Position numbers and translations under genes: made by a program
Assembly (NCBI GenBank): GCA_021324455.1
Contig: JAJPJA010000043.1
Location: 1-56,950 of the forward strand
Length of the DNA stretch: 56,950 nucleotides
Direction of reading: 5' to 3'
Origin: Pseudomonadota bacterium
Lineage (GTDB): Bacteria > Desulfobacterota > Binatia > Binatales > Binataceae
The notes under the pieces: model-generated
What the model was told of the DNA's origin: nothing
The model's input: the letters and a program-made list of their open reading frames with translations, nothing else
Database searches by the model: none
Shown: piece by piece, positions 9,011 to 16,153 of the stretch
Position numbering within the stretch: position 1 is the stretch's first letter
Layout: the number at the start of each line of letters is the position of its first letter

Positions 9011-9871
9011 CTAGCGCGATGCGGGCGCGCCGTCGGTAAAAGTGTAGCGGGCGCCAAAGATGGCGTTGGGGTCGAGCGTGGCGCGCTCGTGTCCCTCAAT
9101 GACGTTGAGCCCCTTGGACCTGAGGTACGCCAGCGCCCGAACGCGCGATTTGACTTTCCAGTTGATGGAGTAGAAGCCCGCGCGCTTGCGTTCGAGGAAA
9201 TCCGCCAATGGAGTGCCGGATTTTTTCGGGCGCATCAGTTCCAGATTCAGATCGGCGGTGCGTACAACTGCCACTTGAGCCTGTTCGGCGGCGATTTCAC
9301 CGCGGCCGACGACCTCGAAATTGAATACCTCGCGATAGAACTTCTCCGCGGCGTCCAGGTCGGCGACCGCCGTGCCCACGCTGGCCAATCCTTCAATCCC
9401 CAGCGGATGAACGTCGCGCCACCAGTCCGGCGACCAGCCGGGACGCAGGCGCAAATCGTTGGGCATTTCGACGGCGCAGAACTCGTAGGGGATGTTGCAG
9501 GTTTCGCGCCGCCGCGTCAGCACGAAAACGTCTTCGTAACCGGGCGCCCAGATCGGATGCAGTCCGTGTTCCTCCAGATGCTTGATCACCGGCCGCGTGG
9601 CCTCGACCTTGAGCGCAATCCCCATGAAGCCGCCGGCGTAATTGCGCAGGTCCCTGGCCATCACCGAGGTTTCGTCCACCGGCGCCATCGGAATGATCTG
9701 CGTCTTGCCAATCAGAGTGAGGGTTTCGTCGCGCTCAAGCCCGGGCATCGGACGGGCGTCGAAAAACGTCTGCGCGGCGAAGACGTCGAGATAAAAGCGC
9801 TCGGCCGCGCACCGCTGTTGGTTGTCGGCCAGCACGTGGGTGAGATGGATCAGGTTGCGTACCTTCAGCAT
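9011..9871 (-). CDS. VOC (glyoxalase/extradiol-dioxygenase fold) protein
   Basis: A 286-residue protein with two vicinal-oxygen-chelate modules. The N-terminal half opens KVRNLIHLTHVLAD and contains HPIWAPGYEDVF. The second module begins around GLASVGTAVADLDAAEKFYREVF. The start is the ATG at 9871 with GAGGA upstream. It is the last gene of the tetR-thiolase operon, 29 bases after the fusion gene, so it probably acts on an intermediate of the same pathway. VOC proteins include isomerases, epimerases and dioxygenases, and the reaction here is unknown. Confidence 0.8.
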   Translation of the reverse strand: MLKVRNLIHLTHVLADNQQRCAAERFYLDVFAAQTFFDARPMPGLERDETLTLIGKTQIIPMAPVDETSVMARDLRNYAGGFMGIALKVEATRPVIKHLEEHGLHPIWAPGYEDVFVLTRRRETCNIPYEFCAVEMPNDLRLRPGWSPDWWRDVHPLGIEGLASVGTAVADLDAAEKFYREVFNFEVVGRGEIAAEQAQVAVVRTADLNLELMRPKKSGTPLADFLERKRAGFYSINWKVKSRVRALAYLRSKGLNVIEGHERATLDPNAIFGARYTFTDGAPASR

Positions 9872-9900
9872 CGCGGGTGTCCTCGATGGATAGGGCGGCG

Positions 9901-11592
9901 TCAGCGCGTCAGCAGCATACAGCCGCAATAGGTGCCGCCGCCAACGCCGACGGCGGCCACTTCACAATCCGGCACCTGGCGCGCCCCGGCCTCGCGCCGC
10001 ACCTGGCGCACCGCTTCGGCCAGAAAACCGAAGCCATGCAGCCGTCCACCCGACAATTGCCCGCCCCAGGTGTTGATTGGCAACTGGCCGCCCAACTCGA
10101 TCCGGCCGCCTTCCATGAACGGGCCGCCTTCGCCCTGTTTGCAGAAGCCCAACGCTTCCAGCCAGACCAGGGTCAGAAAGCTGAAGCCGTCGTAGAGCTG
10201 CGCGCAATCCACGTCGGACGGTTTCAAATCGGTGCGCGACCACAGATGCGCGGCGGCGTCGCGCTGCGGACCGGTGGTGATGTCCTCCCATTGATCCCAG
10301 TTGGGCCGCGAGCGCATCGCGGTGCCGATTGCGTTGACCCGCGCCGGCGGTTTGGGCCGATCGCGCGCGCACTCGGCGTGCGACACGATTATCGCCGTCG
10401 AGCCGTCGCACGGCACGTCGCAGTCGAACAGCCCGAACGGCCAGCTCACCATCCGGGCGTTGAGGTAGTCGTCCATGGTGATCGGATCGCGATAGATCGC
10501 TTTCGGATTGAATGCGGCATGACGGCGGCCGGCCAGCGCAATCGCCCCCAGATGCTCGCGGCGGGTGCCGTACTGATGCATATGGCGGGCGGCGTATACC
10601 GCCAGCCAGTTGCCGGCCGACATCGCGCCGAACGGCAGCAGGAACGAAAACGGACCGCTGACTTCATGCGCGCCTGCGCCGATTCCCGCACGTCCGCGTC
10701 CGGCGCGCGCCTGCGCGCTGCCTTCGCTCACCGTGCGATAGACCAGGCAATGGCGGCAGAAGCCCGCCGCGACCGCCAGGCAGGCGGCGTAGACCGGAGT
10801 CAACTGGCCCGGACCCTCGCCGGCGCCCAGATGCCACGACAGCGACAATCCCAGGGCGTCGGCCATCTCGGCGACACCGGGACCCGCGAAGCCGGGGCCG
10901 CCGACACCGCCGCCCGGATAGCAGGCCAGCCCGTCGATTTCGTCCATGCGCAATCCGGCGTCGGCGATTGCCGCCAGCGCCGCTTCCGCCGTCAGATCGA
11001 CATCGCCGCGCGTCAGCAAGCGCCGTCCGACCGCCGACTGGCCGACCCCCGAGATGATCGCCCTGCGCTCCAGCCGATCGACTTCGCTCACACGGCGCAG
11101 CGGATGCGCCGCGACGTAGGCCGTATCCGTTATTTTGTCCGGCGCGCTGCGCGCCGGCGCCGCGGCCGCGCTCTCATGCGTCTGCGGGGCGGGTTCGAAC
11201 AGCGGCAAGCCAACCTCGCCGCTGACCTGCCGGAACACCACCCTGACCGGCATCCCGATGCGCACCGCTTCGACCGGGCAATTGATCAGGTTGGTGGTAA
11301 GGCGCAGGTCCTTCTGCTCGACCAGCTCCACCAGCGCGATTACGAAGGGTACCTGCATGTTCGCAATCCACGGCTGGTAGTTGACCGTGTAGCTGAACAC
11401 CACGCCCTCGCCGCTGAGCTGCCGCGGCTTGACGTCGCGGCTGTGGCATCGGGGACAGACCGGCCGCGGCGGATGTATGTACCATCGGCAGGACTGACAT
11501 CGGTTGATTTCGAGCCGCCCGTCGTGGCATGCGCGCCAGAAGTGTTCGGTATCCGGCAGCAGGGCGGGAATCGGCAATCGAGGTTCGCTCAT
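9901..11592 (-). CDS. DUF35 OB-fold protein fused to thiolase/SCP-X-like aldolase domain
   Basis: A 563-residue fusion. Residues 1-50 carry a rubredoxin-type zinc ribbon (C32, C35, C46, C49) followed by the acyl-CoA-binding OB fold of DUF35 to about 115. From about 165 (AIISGVGQSAVGRRL) to the end is a thiolase-fold domain of the SCP-X/Ltp type, with QLYDGFSFLTL, GEGGPFMEGGRIELGGQLP and WGGQLSGGRLHGFGFLAEA. The usual nucleophilic Cys segment (NxCSTG in SCP-X) reads LGAGEGPG, and the C-terminal Cys motif reads GVGGGTYCG. It is therefore more likely a retro-aldolase/lyase on acyl-CoA, like Ltp2-ChsH2, than a true thiolase. It sits between tetR and the VOC gene in one operon. Confidence 0.85.
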   Translation of the reverse strand: MSEPRLPIPALLPDTEHFWRACHDGRLEINRCQSCRWYIHPPRPVCPRCHSRDVKPRQLSGEGVVFSYTVNYQPWIANMQVPFVIALVELVEQKDLRLTTNLINCPVEAVRIGMPVRVVFRQVSGEVGLPLFEPAPQTHESAAAAPARSAPDKITDTAYVAAHPLRRVSEVDRLERRAIISGVGQSAVGRRLLTRGDVDLTAEAALAAIADAGLRMDEIDGLACYPGGGVGGPGFAGPGVAEMADALGLSLSWHLGAGEGPGQLTPVYAACLAVAAGFCRHCLVYRTVSEGSAQARAGRGRAGIGAGAHEVSGPFSFLLPFGAMSAGNWLAVYAARHMHQYGTRREHLGAIALAGRRHAAFNPKAIYRDPITMDDYLNARMVSWPFGLFDCDVPCDGSTAIIVSHAECARDRPKPPARVNAIGTAMRSRPNWDQWEDITTGPQRDAAAHLWSRTDLKPSDVDCAQLYDGFSFLTLVWLEALGFCKQGEGGPFMEGGRIELGGQLPINTWGGQLSGGRLHGFGFLAEAVRQVRREAGARQVPDCEVAAVGVGGGTYCGCMLLTR

Positions 11593-11643
11593 AAGCTGAT
11601 CGCGATTATGCCGCAGCGGGGCGGGAATACGAAGCCTGAACAG

Positions 11644-12366
11644 CTACCGTTGAGCGGCGGCGCTGGCGGCTTCATCGATCAGATGGCGCAGGTAGAGCGC
11701 GCTGGCCGTCTTCAGGCTCTCCAGCCGGGGCAGCATCCGGTGATCCTTGCCGCGTGCGCCGCTGGCCACGCGATTGACCGCGAACGCTTCCATATTGCCG
11801 AAAACCAGCGCGGCGAGCGCGCCGAAATCGAGGCTCAGGCGCGCGGTCTCGGGCCCGACTGCGGCTTCGATCAGCCTGGCGCCGGCGCCGCGGAAACGGG
11901 CGACCAGATCGCCGCTGGCCCGGCGCAGCTTGTCGTCGGTGCGGCTGGCGACCACCAGTTCCAGCCAGGCGTAGAAGGTAGGCAAATTGAATGCGGGCCA
12001 GCTTGCGTCGATAAAGGCGGCCAGCCGCTGCTCGGGACCGCCCGCGGGCAGCTTGCAGATACTGACGCGCAACTGCGCCAGACGGCGTTCGAACAGATGC
12101 GCCACGGTTTCGGCCAGCAGCGCCTGCTTATGGGGAAAATGATGGAGTTGGCCGCCGCGCGAGACCCGCGCGCGCCGGGCCACGTCGACCGTGCTGAGGC
12201 CGCCATACCCGCGCTCGTACAGGGACGCCACAGTGGCGCCCATCAACTTGCGGCGGGTTTCCTGCGCGTTTCTCTTCGTGCGTTTTTCTCCGCCCAGCTT
12301 TTCGCTCCCCCTGATCTTTTCGGGGTTGATTGCGGCGCCGCGCTTGGTTTGCGGTAGTTCAGACAT
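11644..12366 (-). CDS. TetR-family transcriptional regulator
   Basis: A 240-residue regulator with an extended basic N-terminus. The helix-turn-helix is at about 36-85 (ETRRKLMGATVASLYERGY, then VDVARRARVSRGGQLHHFP), followed by a ligand-binding domain. It lies 51 bases upstream of the DUF35-thiolase gene on the same strand and is probably the autoregulated first gene of that operon. Its upstream region (12367-12472) recurs in front of a decayed copy of the same gene at about 15710-16066, including a 24-base identical block that contains a small palindrome. Confidence 0.92.
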   Translation of the reverse strand: MSELPQTKRGAAINPEKIRGSEKLGGEKRTKRNAQETRRKLMGATVASLYERGYGGLSTVDVARRARVSRGGQLHHFPHKQALLAETVAHLFERRLAQLRVSICKLPAGGPEQRLAAFIDASWPAFNLPTFYAWLELVVASRTDDKLRRASGDLVARFRGAGARLIEAAVGPETARLSLDFGALAALVFGNMEAFAVNRVASGARGKDHRMLPRLESLKTASALYLRHLIDEAASAAAQR

Positions 12367-12435
12367 CTGACTGGCCGGACTGGGTTTGAGTTAATCCACC
12401 ATCCCCGCTGGCGGGGTCCCTTCGCGCCCGGCACA

Positions 12436-12472
12436 CTTCTAGCCCCTCAAGTTCCGATCAGTCAAGACTGTT
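12436..12472 (-). promoter_or_regulatory. tetR promoter and candidate operator, copy 1
   Basis: Read on the minus strand, TTGACT (12460-12465) and TAGAAG (12436-12441) are spaced by 18 bases and point to tetR. The palindrome CAGTC-TT-GACTG (12459-12470) covers the -35 box and is a candidate TetR operator. The block 12449-12472 is identical to 16043-16066. The promoter call is by eye. The repeat is directly visible. Confidence 0.55.
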
Positions 12473-12477
12473 GGTTG

Positions 12478-13641
12478 TCAAAGGCCGGTTCGGGCCGCGC
12501 GCGGCGGGCGTCGAGATCGCGCCGCCGCGATTGCGCGTGCGCTATTGCCGACAAACATCAACACGGCCAGTACGTTGAGCAGTCCGCCCCATTGGTAGAC
12601 CGCATACGAGCCGCAGAGACCGCCTCCGATCCGCAGCGCCAGCGACAGGTGAAGGAGCACAAAGTGGGCATAGAATACGCCCGTGTACGGCAGCGGTCGC
12701 TGCAGCACGGACGGAAAGATCACCGGCGCATGCGCGAAGATCATCGAGAAGACGAAGCCCAGAAAGATCGCATGCAACATGATGTCGTAGTGGAAGGTGG
12801 TCAGATCATTGCCAAACCACAGCCACGCCGCTCCGCCAACCCCGAGCCAGAAATATCCGGCGAGCAGATTCAGGGCGATGAAACGCGTCAGCCCCTTGTT
12901 TTTCACCGTTCTGCGCGCCAGATCATATCTGGCCAGCCAAAGCGCCATCGCGGACATTGCGAGACCGGCCAGCCGGAGTCCGACTGCCGGAATCCGGCAC
13001 GCGATAATGAGACCCGCGATAAATGCGCCGGCACTCAGCAGGAGCGCCAGCTGATGTTGTTCGGACACTCCGGTCAGCCGGTTCAGCTCCAACCGTTCGC
13101 CGACAATGGTGAGCACCAGAAATGCCGTCCACCAGTAGAACATCTCGAGGATCGGTATCCCCGCCAGCCAGGCGCAGTTGCCCACGAACCACGCAACCGC
13201 GCCCAGCGCCATCGTGATTGTGAACGGCGCCCTCTGGCGGTAAACAATCGCGCCAAAGTTCGCGACCAGGGCGAGGCTCCCCAAAGTAACGAGAGCCGCT
13301 CCGATCGGATCCGGGGCGCCAACGATCAGCGCCAATGCGCCGGCCGCGCTCAGCATGGCAGCCGCATAACTCCAGCTCCGGCCAAGAGCCACGGCGCGTT
13401 CGAGACTTATCAGCGTGCCGAGAAAGCCACACACCATCAGCGGCGCGTGGTCCGCGTAAAGTCCGGGTTGAACCGCTGGCACGCGCCAACCCAGCCGCTG
13501 AAGCCCCGCCCACAAGGCGGCCATCAGCGCGAGCATTGACAGCGCCAGCAACGGCGGCCGGATGTATTGCATCGATTGCCCCGCGGCCTGGGGGGCGCCC
13601 CTCCCGCTGACAGACGCCTGCGGTTTGCCTGCCAAATCCAT
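12478..13641 (-). CDS. NnrS-like polytopic membrane protein of NO-response cluster
   Basis: A 387-residue integral membrane protein with about 12 hydrophobic segments and conserved His-containing motifs (YADHAPLMVCGFLGTLISLERA, here split over TM1/TM2, and HAIFLGFVFSMIFAHAP). It resembles haem/NO-related NnrS-type proteins. The start at 13641 follows GAGGGAGAG, and the frame extends further upstream without similarity. It is the last gene of the operon hemerythrin-DUF59-small ORF-this gene, whose promoter carries an NsrR site, so a role in nitric-oxide tolerance is likely. The NnrS relationship is judged from topology and context, not from a full match. Confidence 0.6.
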   Translation of the reverse strand: MDLAGKPQASVSGRGAPQAAGQSMQYIRPPLLALSMLALMAALWAGLQRLGWRVPAVQPGLYADHAPLMVCGFLGTLISLERAVALGRSWSYAAAMLSAAGALALIVGAPDPIGAALVTLGSLALVANFGAIVYRQRAPFTITMALGAVAWFVGNCAWLAGIPILEMFYWWTAFLVLTIVGERLELNRLTGVSEQHQLALLLSAGAFIAGLIIACRIPAVGLRLAGLAMSAMALWLARYDLARRTVKNKGLTRFIALNLLAGYFWLGVGGAAWLWFGNDLTTFHYDIMLHAIFLGFVFSMIFAHAPVIFPSVLQRPLPYTGVFYAHFVLLHLSLALRIGGGLCGSYAVYQWGGLLNVLAVLMFVGNSARAIAAARSRRPPRAARTGL

Positions 13642-13648
13642 CTCTCCC

Positions 13649-13828
13649 TCACTCGCCGATCGGAGGTGATAAGCGCGGCGGCGTTTTCCGCAACGCCTCA
13701 AGCTCGCAAGCGGCCAGCGGCGGCAGAGGCCGGTTTCCCGCAACCGCCGCCTGCCGCGCGGACGCCACCGCCGCCTGGTTGGGAAGATTTCCACGCAAGT
13801 CCGCCAACCATTGAGCTGCCGCGTCCAT
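13649..13828 (-). CDS. Small hypothetical protein in the NO-response operon
   Basis: A 59-residue open frame (MDAAAQWLADLRGNLPN at its start) fits exactly between the DUF59 gene (stop 13854) and the NnrS-like gene (start 13641). Its TGA overlaps the ribosome site of the next gene. AGGGA lies 12 bases upstream of the ATG, which is long. A TTG 12 bases upstream is an alternative start. No family is recognised. The case rests on tight operon packing and could be coincidental in GC-rich DNA. Confidence 0.4.
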   Translation of the reverse strand: MDAAAQWLADLRGNLPNQAAVASARQAAVAGNRPLPPLAACELEALRKTPPRLSPPIGE

Positions 13829-13853
13829 GACTATCGGCAATCCCTGCAGACGT

Positions 13854-14156
13854 CTATTGCCATCCGAGTTGCCGTTTGCCTTTTTCCGAAATCATTTGCG
13901 GCGACCATGGCGGATCCCAGACCAGTTCGACGCCGACATCTTCGACCTCCGCGAATCGGACCAAAATCGCCTTGCGCACCTCCTGGCTCAGATAGGAGTG
14001 CATCGGGCAGGCGGGCGTGGTCATCGTCATCACGATGCGCACCTTGCCATCGCTTATTTCCGTGCTGTAGACGAGACCCAGATCGACGATATTAACGCCG
14101 ACCTCGGGATCGTTAACCGTGCGCAGCGCTTCCAGAAGCTCATTCTCGGTCGGCAT
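13854..14156 (-). CDS. DUF59/MIP18 Fe-S cluster assembly factor (SufT/PaaD-like)
   Basis: A 100-residue protein with the DUF59 core: NELLEALRTVNDPEVGVNIV, DLGLVY, and the conserved cysteine C50 in TTPACPMHSYL. These proteins help mature or repair Fe-S clusters. Downstream of a hemerythrin-DUF2249 gene and under an NsrR site, it is probably part of repair after nitrosative damage. The ATG at 14156 has GGAG at 8 bases. Confidence 0.88.
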   Translation of the reverse strand: MPTENELLEALRTVNDPEVGVNIVDLGLVYSTEISDGKVRIVMTMTTPACPMHSYLSQEVRKAILVRFAEVEDVGVELVWDPPWSPQMISEKGKRQLGWQ

Positions 14157-14198
14157 CGGTGTTCTCCAGGATGGACTCCAGCAGTCCGCATCGCCGTT

Positions 14199-14921
14199 TC
14201 ACGCCGCGGGGCGCCCGATGCGCACACGCCAGACCTCGGGCCCCTGTTCCAGATAATCCCATGAGAATTGGCCGCTATGCTCGGCCTGGAACTGGTAAAA
14301 AAGCGGCCGCGGATCGTGGTCGTTGATCAAAACGAAGGCTTCTCCGGGCTGGAGCGACGCATAGGTGTCGAAAATCAGCGGATGCCGCTCGCGGGGTACG
14401 ACGTTGCGGACATCCAGCGCATGATCGCCGGGCATTTTCTTTTCCTGCTCGTATGATTCGTGAATCGCTGCCAGAATCTGGCGCTGATGCTCCTGGTCGA
14501 GATGCCGTTCGATAAGGGGCAGATAGACGCGTTCTTCCTTGGCCAAATGCAGTTCCACGATCGCGTCGAGCCGCAGCGCCAGTTCGCGCATCTCTCGCAT
14601 CAGCCGCACCCGTTCGTCGCCGCTTGCGGTCTCTAGCCGCCGTGCCGCGACTTCGATCCTGGCGGCGTAATCGTTGATGAATTCGTGGTCGACCATCATG
14701 GTCGCCGTCGGCCTTCCGTGCTCGCGGACAACGCCGTCGACCCAGGCGTAGAGATGGCGCTCTTCGCCACGCGCATGCGGCAGCAGGTCACCCTTGAGAA
14801 ATGACAGCAAGGCGCTGCGCTCAGCCTGCGTTTCGTCCCCATTGGCGCCTTGCGCATGCGCCTTGAGCGTCCGCGCCAGCGATTGATGATGTTTTCGGAT
14901 TGCGTCGGTCAGTGTGGTCAT
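14199..14921 (-). CDS. Hemerythrin-like domain fused to DUF2249 (RIC-like NO-stress protein)
   Basis: A 240-residue two-domain protein. Residues 1-160 form a four-helix hemerythrin bundle with candidate di-iron ligands H11/H12, H49, E53, H79, H125 and E129. Residues about 168-236 form a DUF2249 module (ALDVRNVVPRERHPLIFDTY through WRVRIG). Such proteins bind NO or O2, or donate iron for Fe-S repair in NO stress. The ATG at 14921 follows GGAAGG. It is the first gene of the operon, immediately downstream of an NsrR operator, and divergent from the Rrf2 regulator. Confidence 0.88.
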   Translation of the reverse strand: MTTLTDAIRKHHQSLARTLKAHAQGANGDETQAERSALLSFLKGDLLPHARGEERHLYAWVDGVVREHGRPTATMMVDHEFINDYAARIEVAARRLETASGDERVRLMREMRELALRLDAIVELHLAKEERVYLPLIERHLDQEHQRQILAAIHESYEQEKKMPGDHALDVRNVVPRERHPLIFDTYASLQPGEAFVLINDHDPRPLFYQFQAEHSGQFSWDYLEQGPEVWRVRIGRPAA

Positions 14922-14980
14922 GCTCGCCTTCCATTCCCGTTCCAACGGACGCCGGGCGGCGTTGACGGAACGGCGCGTTA

Positions 14981-15003
14981 AAGATATATTTAATATACAT
15001 CTT
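14981..15003. promoter_or_regulatory. NsrR operator (11-1-11 palindrome)
   Basis: AAGATATATTT, one centre base, then ATATACATCTT. The two half-sites match the NsrR consensus AAGATGYATTT closely: the minus-strand half AAGATGTATAT has one mismatch. Spacing is the exact 11-1-11 of known NsrR sites. The dyad extends into flanking TTAA and GCGC. It overlaps the -10 box of the hemerythrin operon, as expected for repression relieved by NO. Confidence 0.8.
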
Positions 15004-15019
15004 AAGCGCCGGCGGTCAA
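14992..15019 (-). promoter_or_regulatory. Promoter of the hemerythrin NO-response operon
   Basis: On the minus strand, TTGACC (15014-15019) and TATATT (14992-14997) are 16 bases apart, about 70 bases upstream of the hemerythrin ATG. The NsrR palindrome covers the -10 element. Confidence 0.6.
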
Positions 15020-15260
15020 CCGCGTCGATCGAAAACCCGATTGTCTTCCCATTGCCGGAGATTCAGGCTGGAATCGGGATGGGCGGCGGCGCGGCTGGAA
15101 TCACGACGAGATCAAGCGGAGCGAGCTTTGTGGAGCCTGGCCTGGCCGTGGAGCGGGGACGATTTTGTGCAAATTTCGAAACGTCCTCTGATGGAAATAG
15201 CCTTCGACCGGGCGGCAAAGGAGCCTATGGGCCGATCCAGGGGTGTGAGAACGAGGTTGT

Positions 15261-15704
15261 ATGCAGCTCACGTACTACACCGATTATTCGCTGCGCGTGC
15301 TGATGTATCTGGCGATTCATCGCGGCAGAATCGCCAACATTTCCGAAATCGCACAGCGTTACCGGATCTCGCGCAATCATCTGGTCAAGGTGGTTCACGG
15401 CCTCGCTCAGGGCGGGTTTATCAAAAGCCATCGCGGCAAGGGCGGGGGTATCGAACTGGCCGGTGAGCCTGCCGAAATCAATATTGGCGAGGTCGTGCGT
15501 TATACCGAAGGGCCGCTGCAGCCGGTCGAATGCTTCGATGCTCGAAGGAACCGGTGCGTCATTGCGAACGTTTGCGGTCTGGCCGATGTCATACAAGAGG
15601 CGTGCGACAACTTCCTCGCCACGCTCGACCGGTACTCGCTGGCCGACCTGGTCCGACGCCGTGAGCGGCTGAGCAAATTGCTGATGGCGCCGGATCTCCA
15701 TTGA
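15261..15704 (+). CDS. nsrR: Rrf2-family regulator, NsrR type
   Basis: A 147-residue Rrf2 regulator. The N-terminal winged helix begins MQLTYYTDYSLRVLMYLAIH, with recognition helix around RISRNHLVKVVHGLA. Three cysteines C91, C99 and C105 follow the NsrR arrangement for a nitric-oxide-sensitive Fe-S cluster (E. coli NsrR uses C91, C96, C102). GAGG precedes the ATG. It is divergent from the hemerythrin operon, which has an NsrR palindrome in its promoter, so it is very probably that operon's NO-sensing repressor. No second operator is evident before its own start. Confidence 0.9.
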   Translation: MQLTYYTDYSLRVLMYLAIHRGRIANISEIAQRYRISRNHLVKVVHGLAQGGFIKSHRGKGGGIELAGEPAEINIGEVVRYTEGPLQPVECFDARRNRCVIANVCGLADVIQEACDNFLATLDRYSLADLVRRRERLSKLLMAPDLH

Positions 15705-15709
15705 ATGGG

Positions 15710-15961
15710 AGATTGCGCTTGTGGCGGCGAATTGAAATTCCGCGGCAGGGACCCCGCGGCAAGGCGGGCACCCCGAACAGGTCGGCGGTGGGCAAGGCCG
15801 CCACGACCGCGTTTGGCACAGGAAATCCGCGGCGCCGATCAAGCTGCGGCGGGTTTTCTGCGCGTTCCTGTTCCCGGATCTTTCGTTGCCGGTGTTATGG
15901 CTCCCGTTGGGTTCTCTATGGCGTTGATAGTGGCGCGGTTTGGTTCCCGCTGCTGCGGCAT
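15710..15961 (-). pseudogene. Decayed copy of the tetR 5' region
   Basis: Read on the minus strand from an ATG at 15961, this stretch aligns by eye to the first third of the intact tetR (11644-12366). Shared features are the ATG context (20 identical bases, 15959-15978 versus 12364-12383), the segment coding AQ-E/K-TRR followed by GGCGCC, and GGCGGCCT through the helix-turn-helix. Frameshifts break the frame (the ATG frame ends at a TGA soon after TRRK), and everything past the HTH is missing, replaced by the 3' end of nsrR. It is clearly homologous but non-functional as a protein. Confidence 0.7.
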
Positions 15962-16029
15962 CTGACTGGCCGGACTGGTATGGCGTTGCTCTTGAAATCC
16001 CCTCGGACGCTCCCTTCGCGAACGGCCCA

Positions 16030-16066
16030 CTTCTAGCGCTTTAAGTTCCGATCAGTCAAGACTGTT
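16030..16066. promoter_or_regulatory. Candidate TetR operator/promoter, copy 2
   Basis: This repeats the tetR upstream element: 16043-16066 is identical to 12449-12472, with the palindrome at 16053-16064. TTGACT (16054-16059) and TAGAAG (16030-16035) on the minus strand again stand 18 bases apart. It lies 88 bases before amidohydrolase 1 on the opposite strand. With the tetR copy here decayed, it could let the intact TetR control the amidohydrolase. Confidence 0.5.
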
Positions 16067-16153
16067 TGTTATCGGGCGGCGCCTGCGCTAGGAGTTGAAT
16101 CAGACTGACCGGGGATAAAATCTCCGGCGCAATATTCCCGGGAGGACCCTTCC

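Noticed and set aside
9877..12357. Very long plus-strand open frame (about 826 codons) opposite the thiolase, VOC and tetR genes
   Set aside because: It is antisense to three genes with clear motifs, its composition is Arg/Ala/Gln-rich and it has no domain. It is typical of GC-rich shadow frames.
15225..15842. Minus-strand frame of about 205 codons opposite the Rrf2 gene
   Set aside because: It is antisense to a clear NsrR-type gene. Its 5' part only reflects the decayed tetR copy read in another frame.
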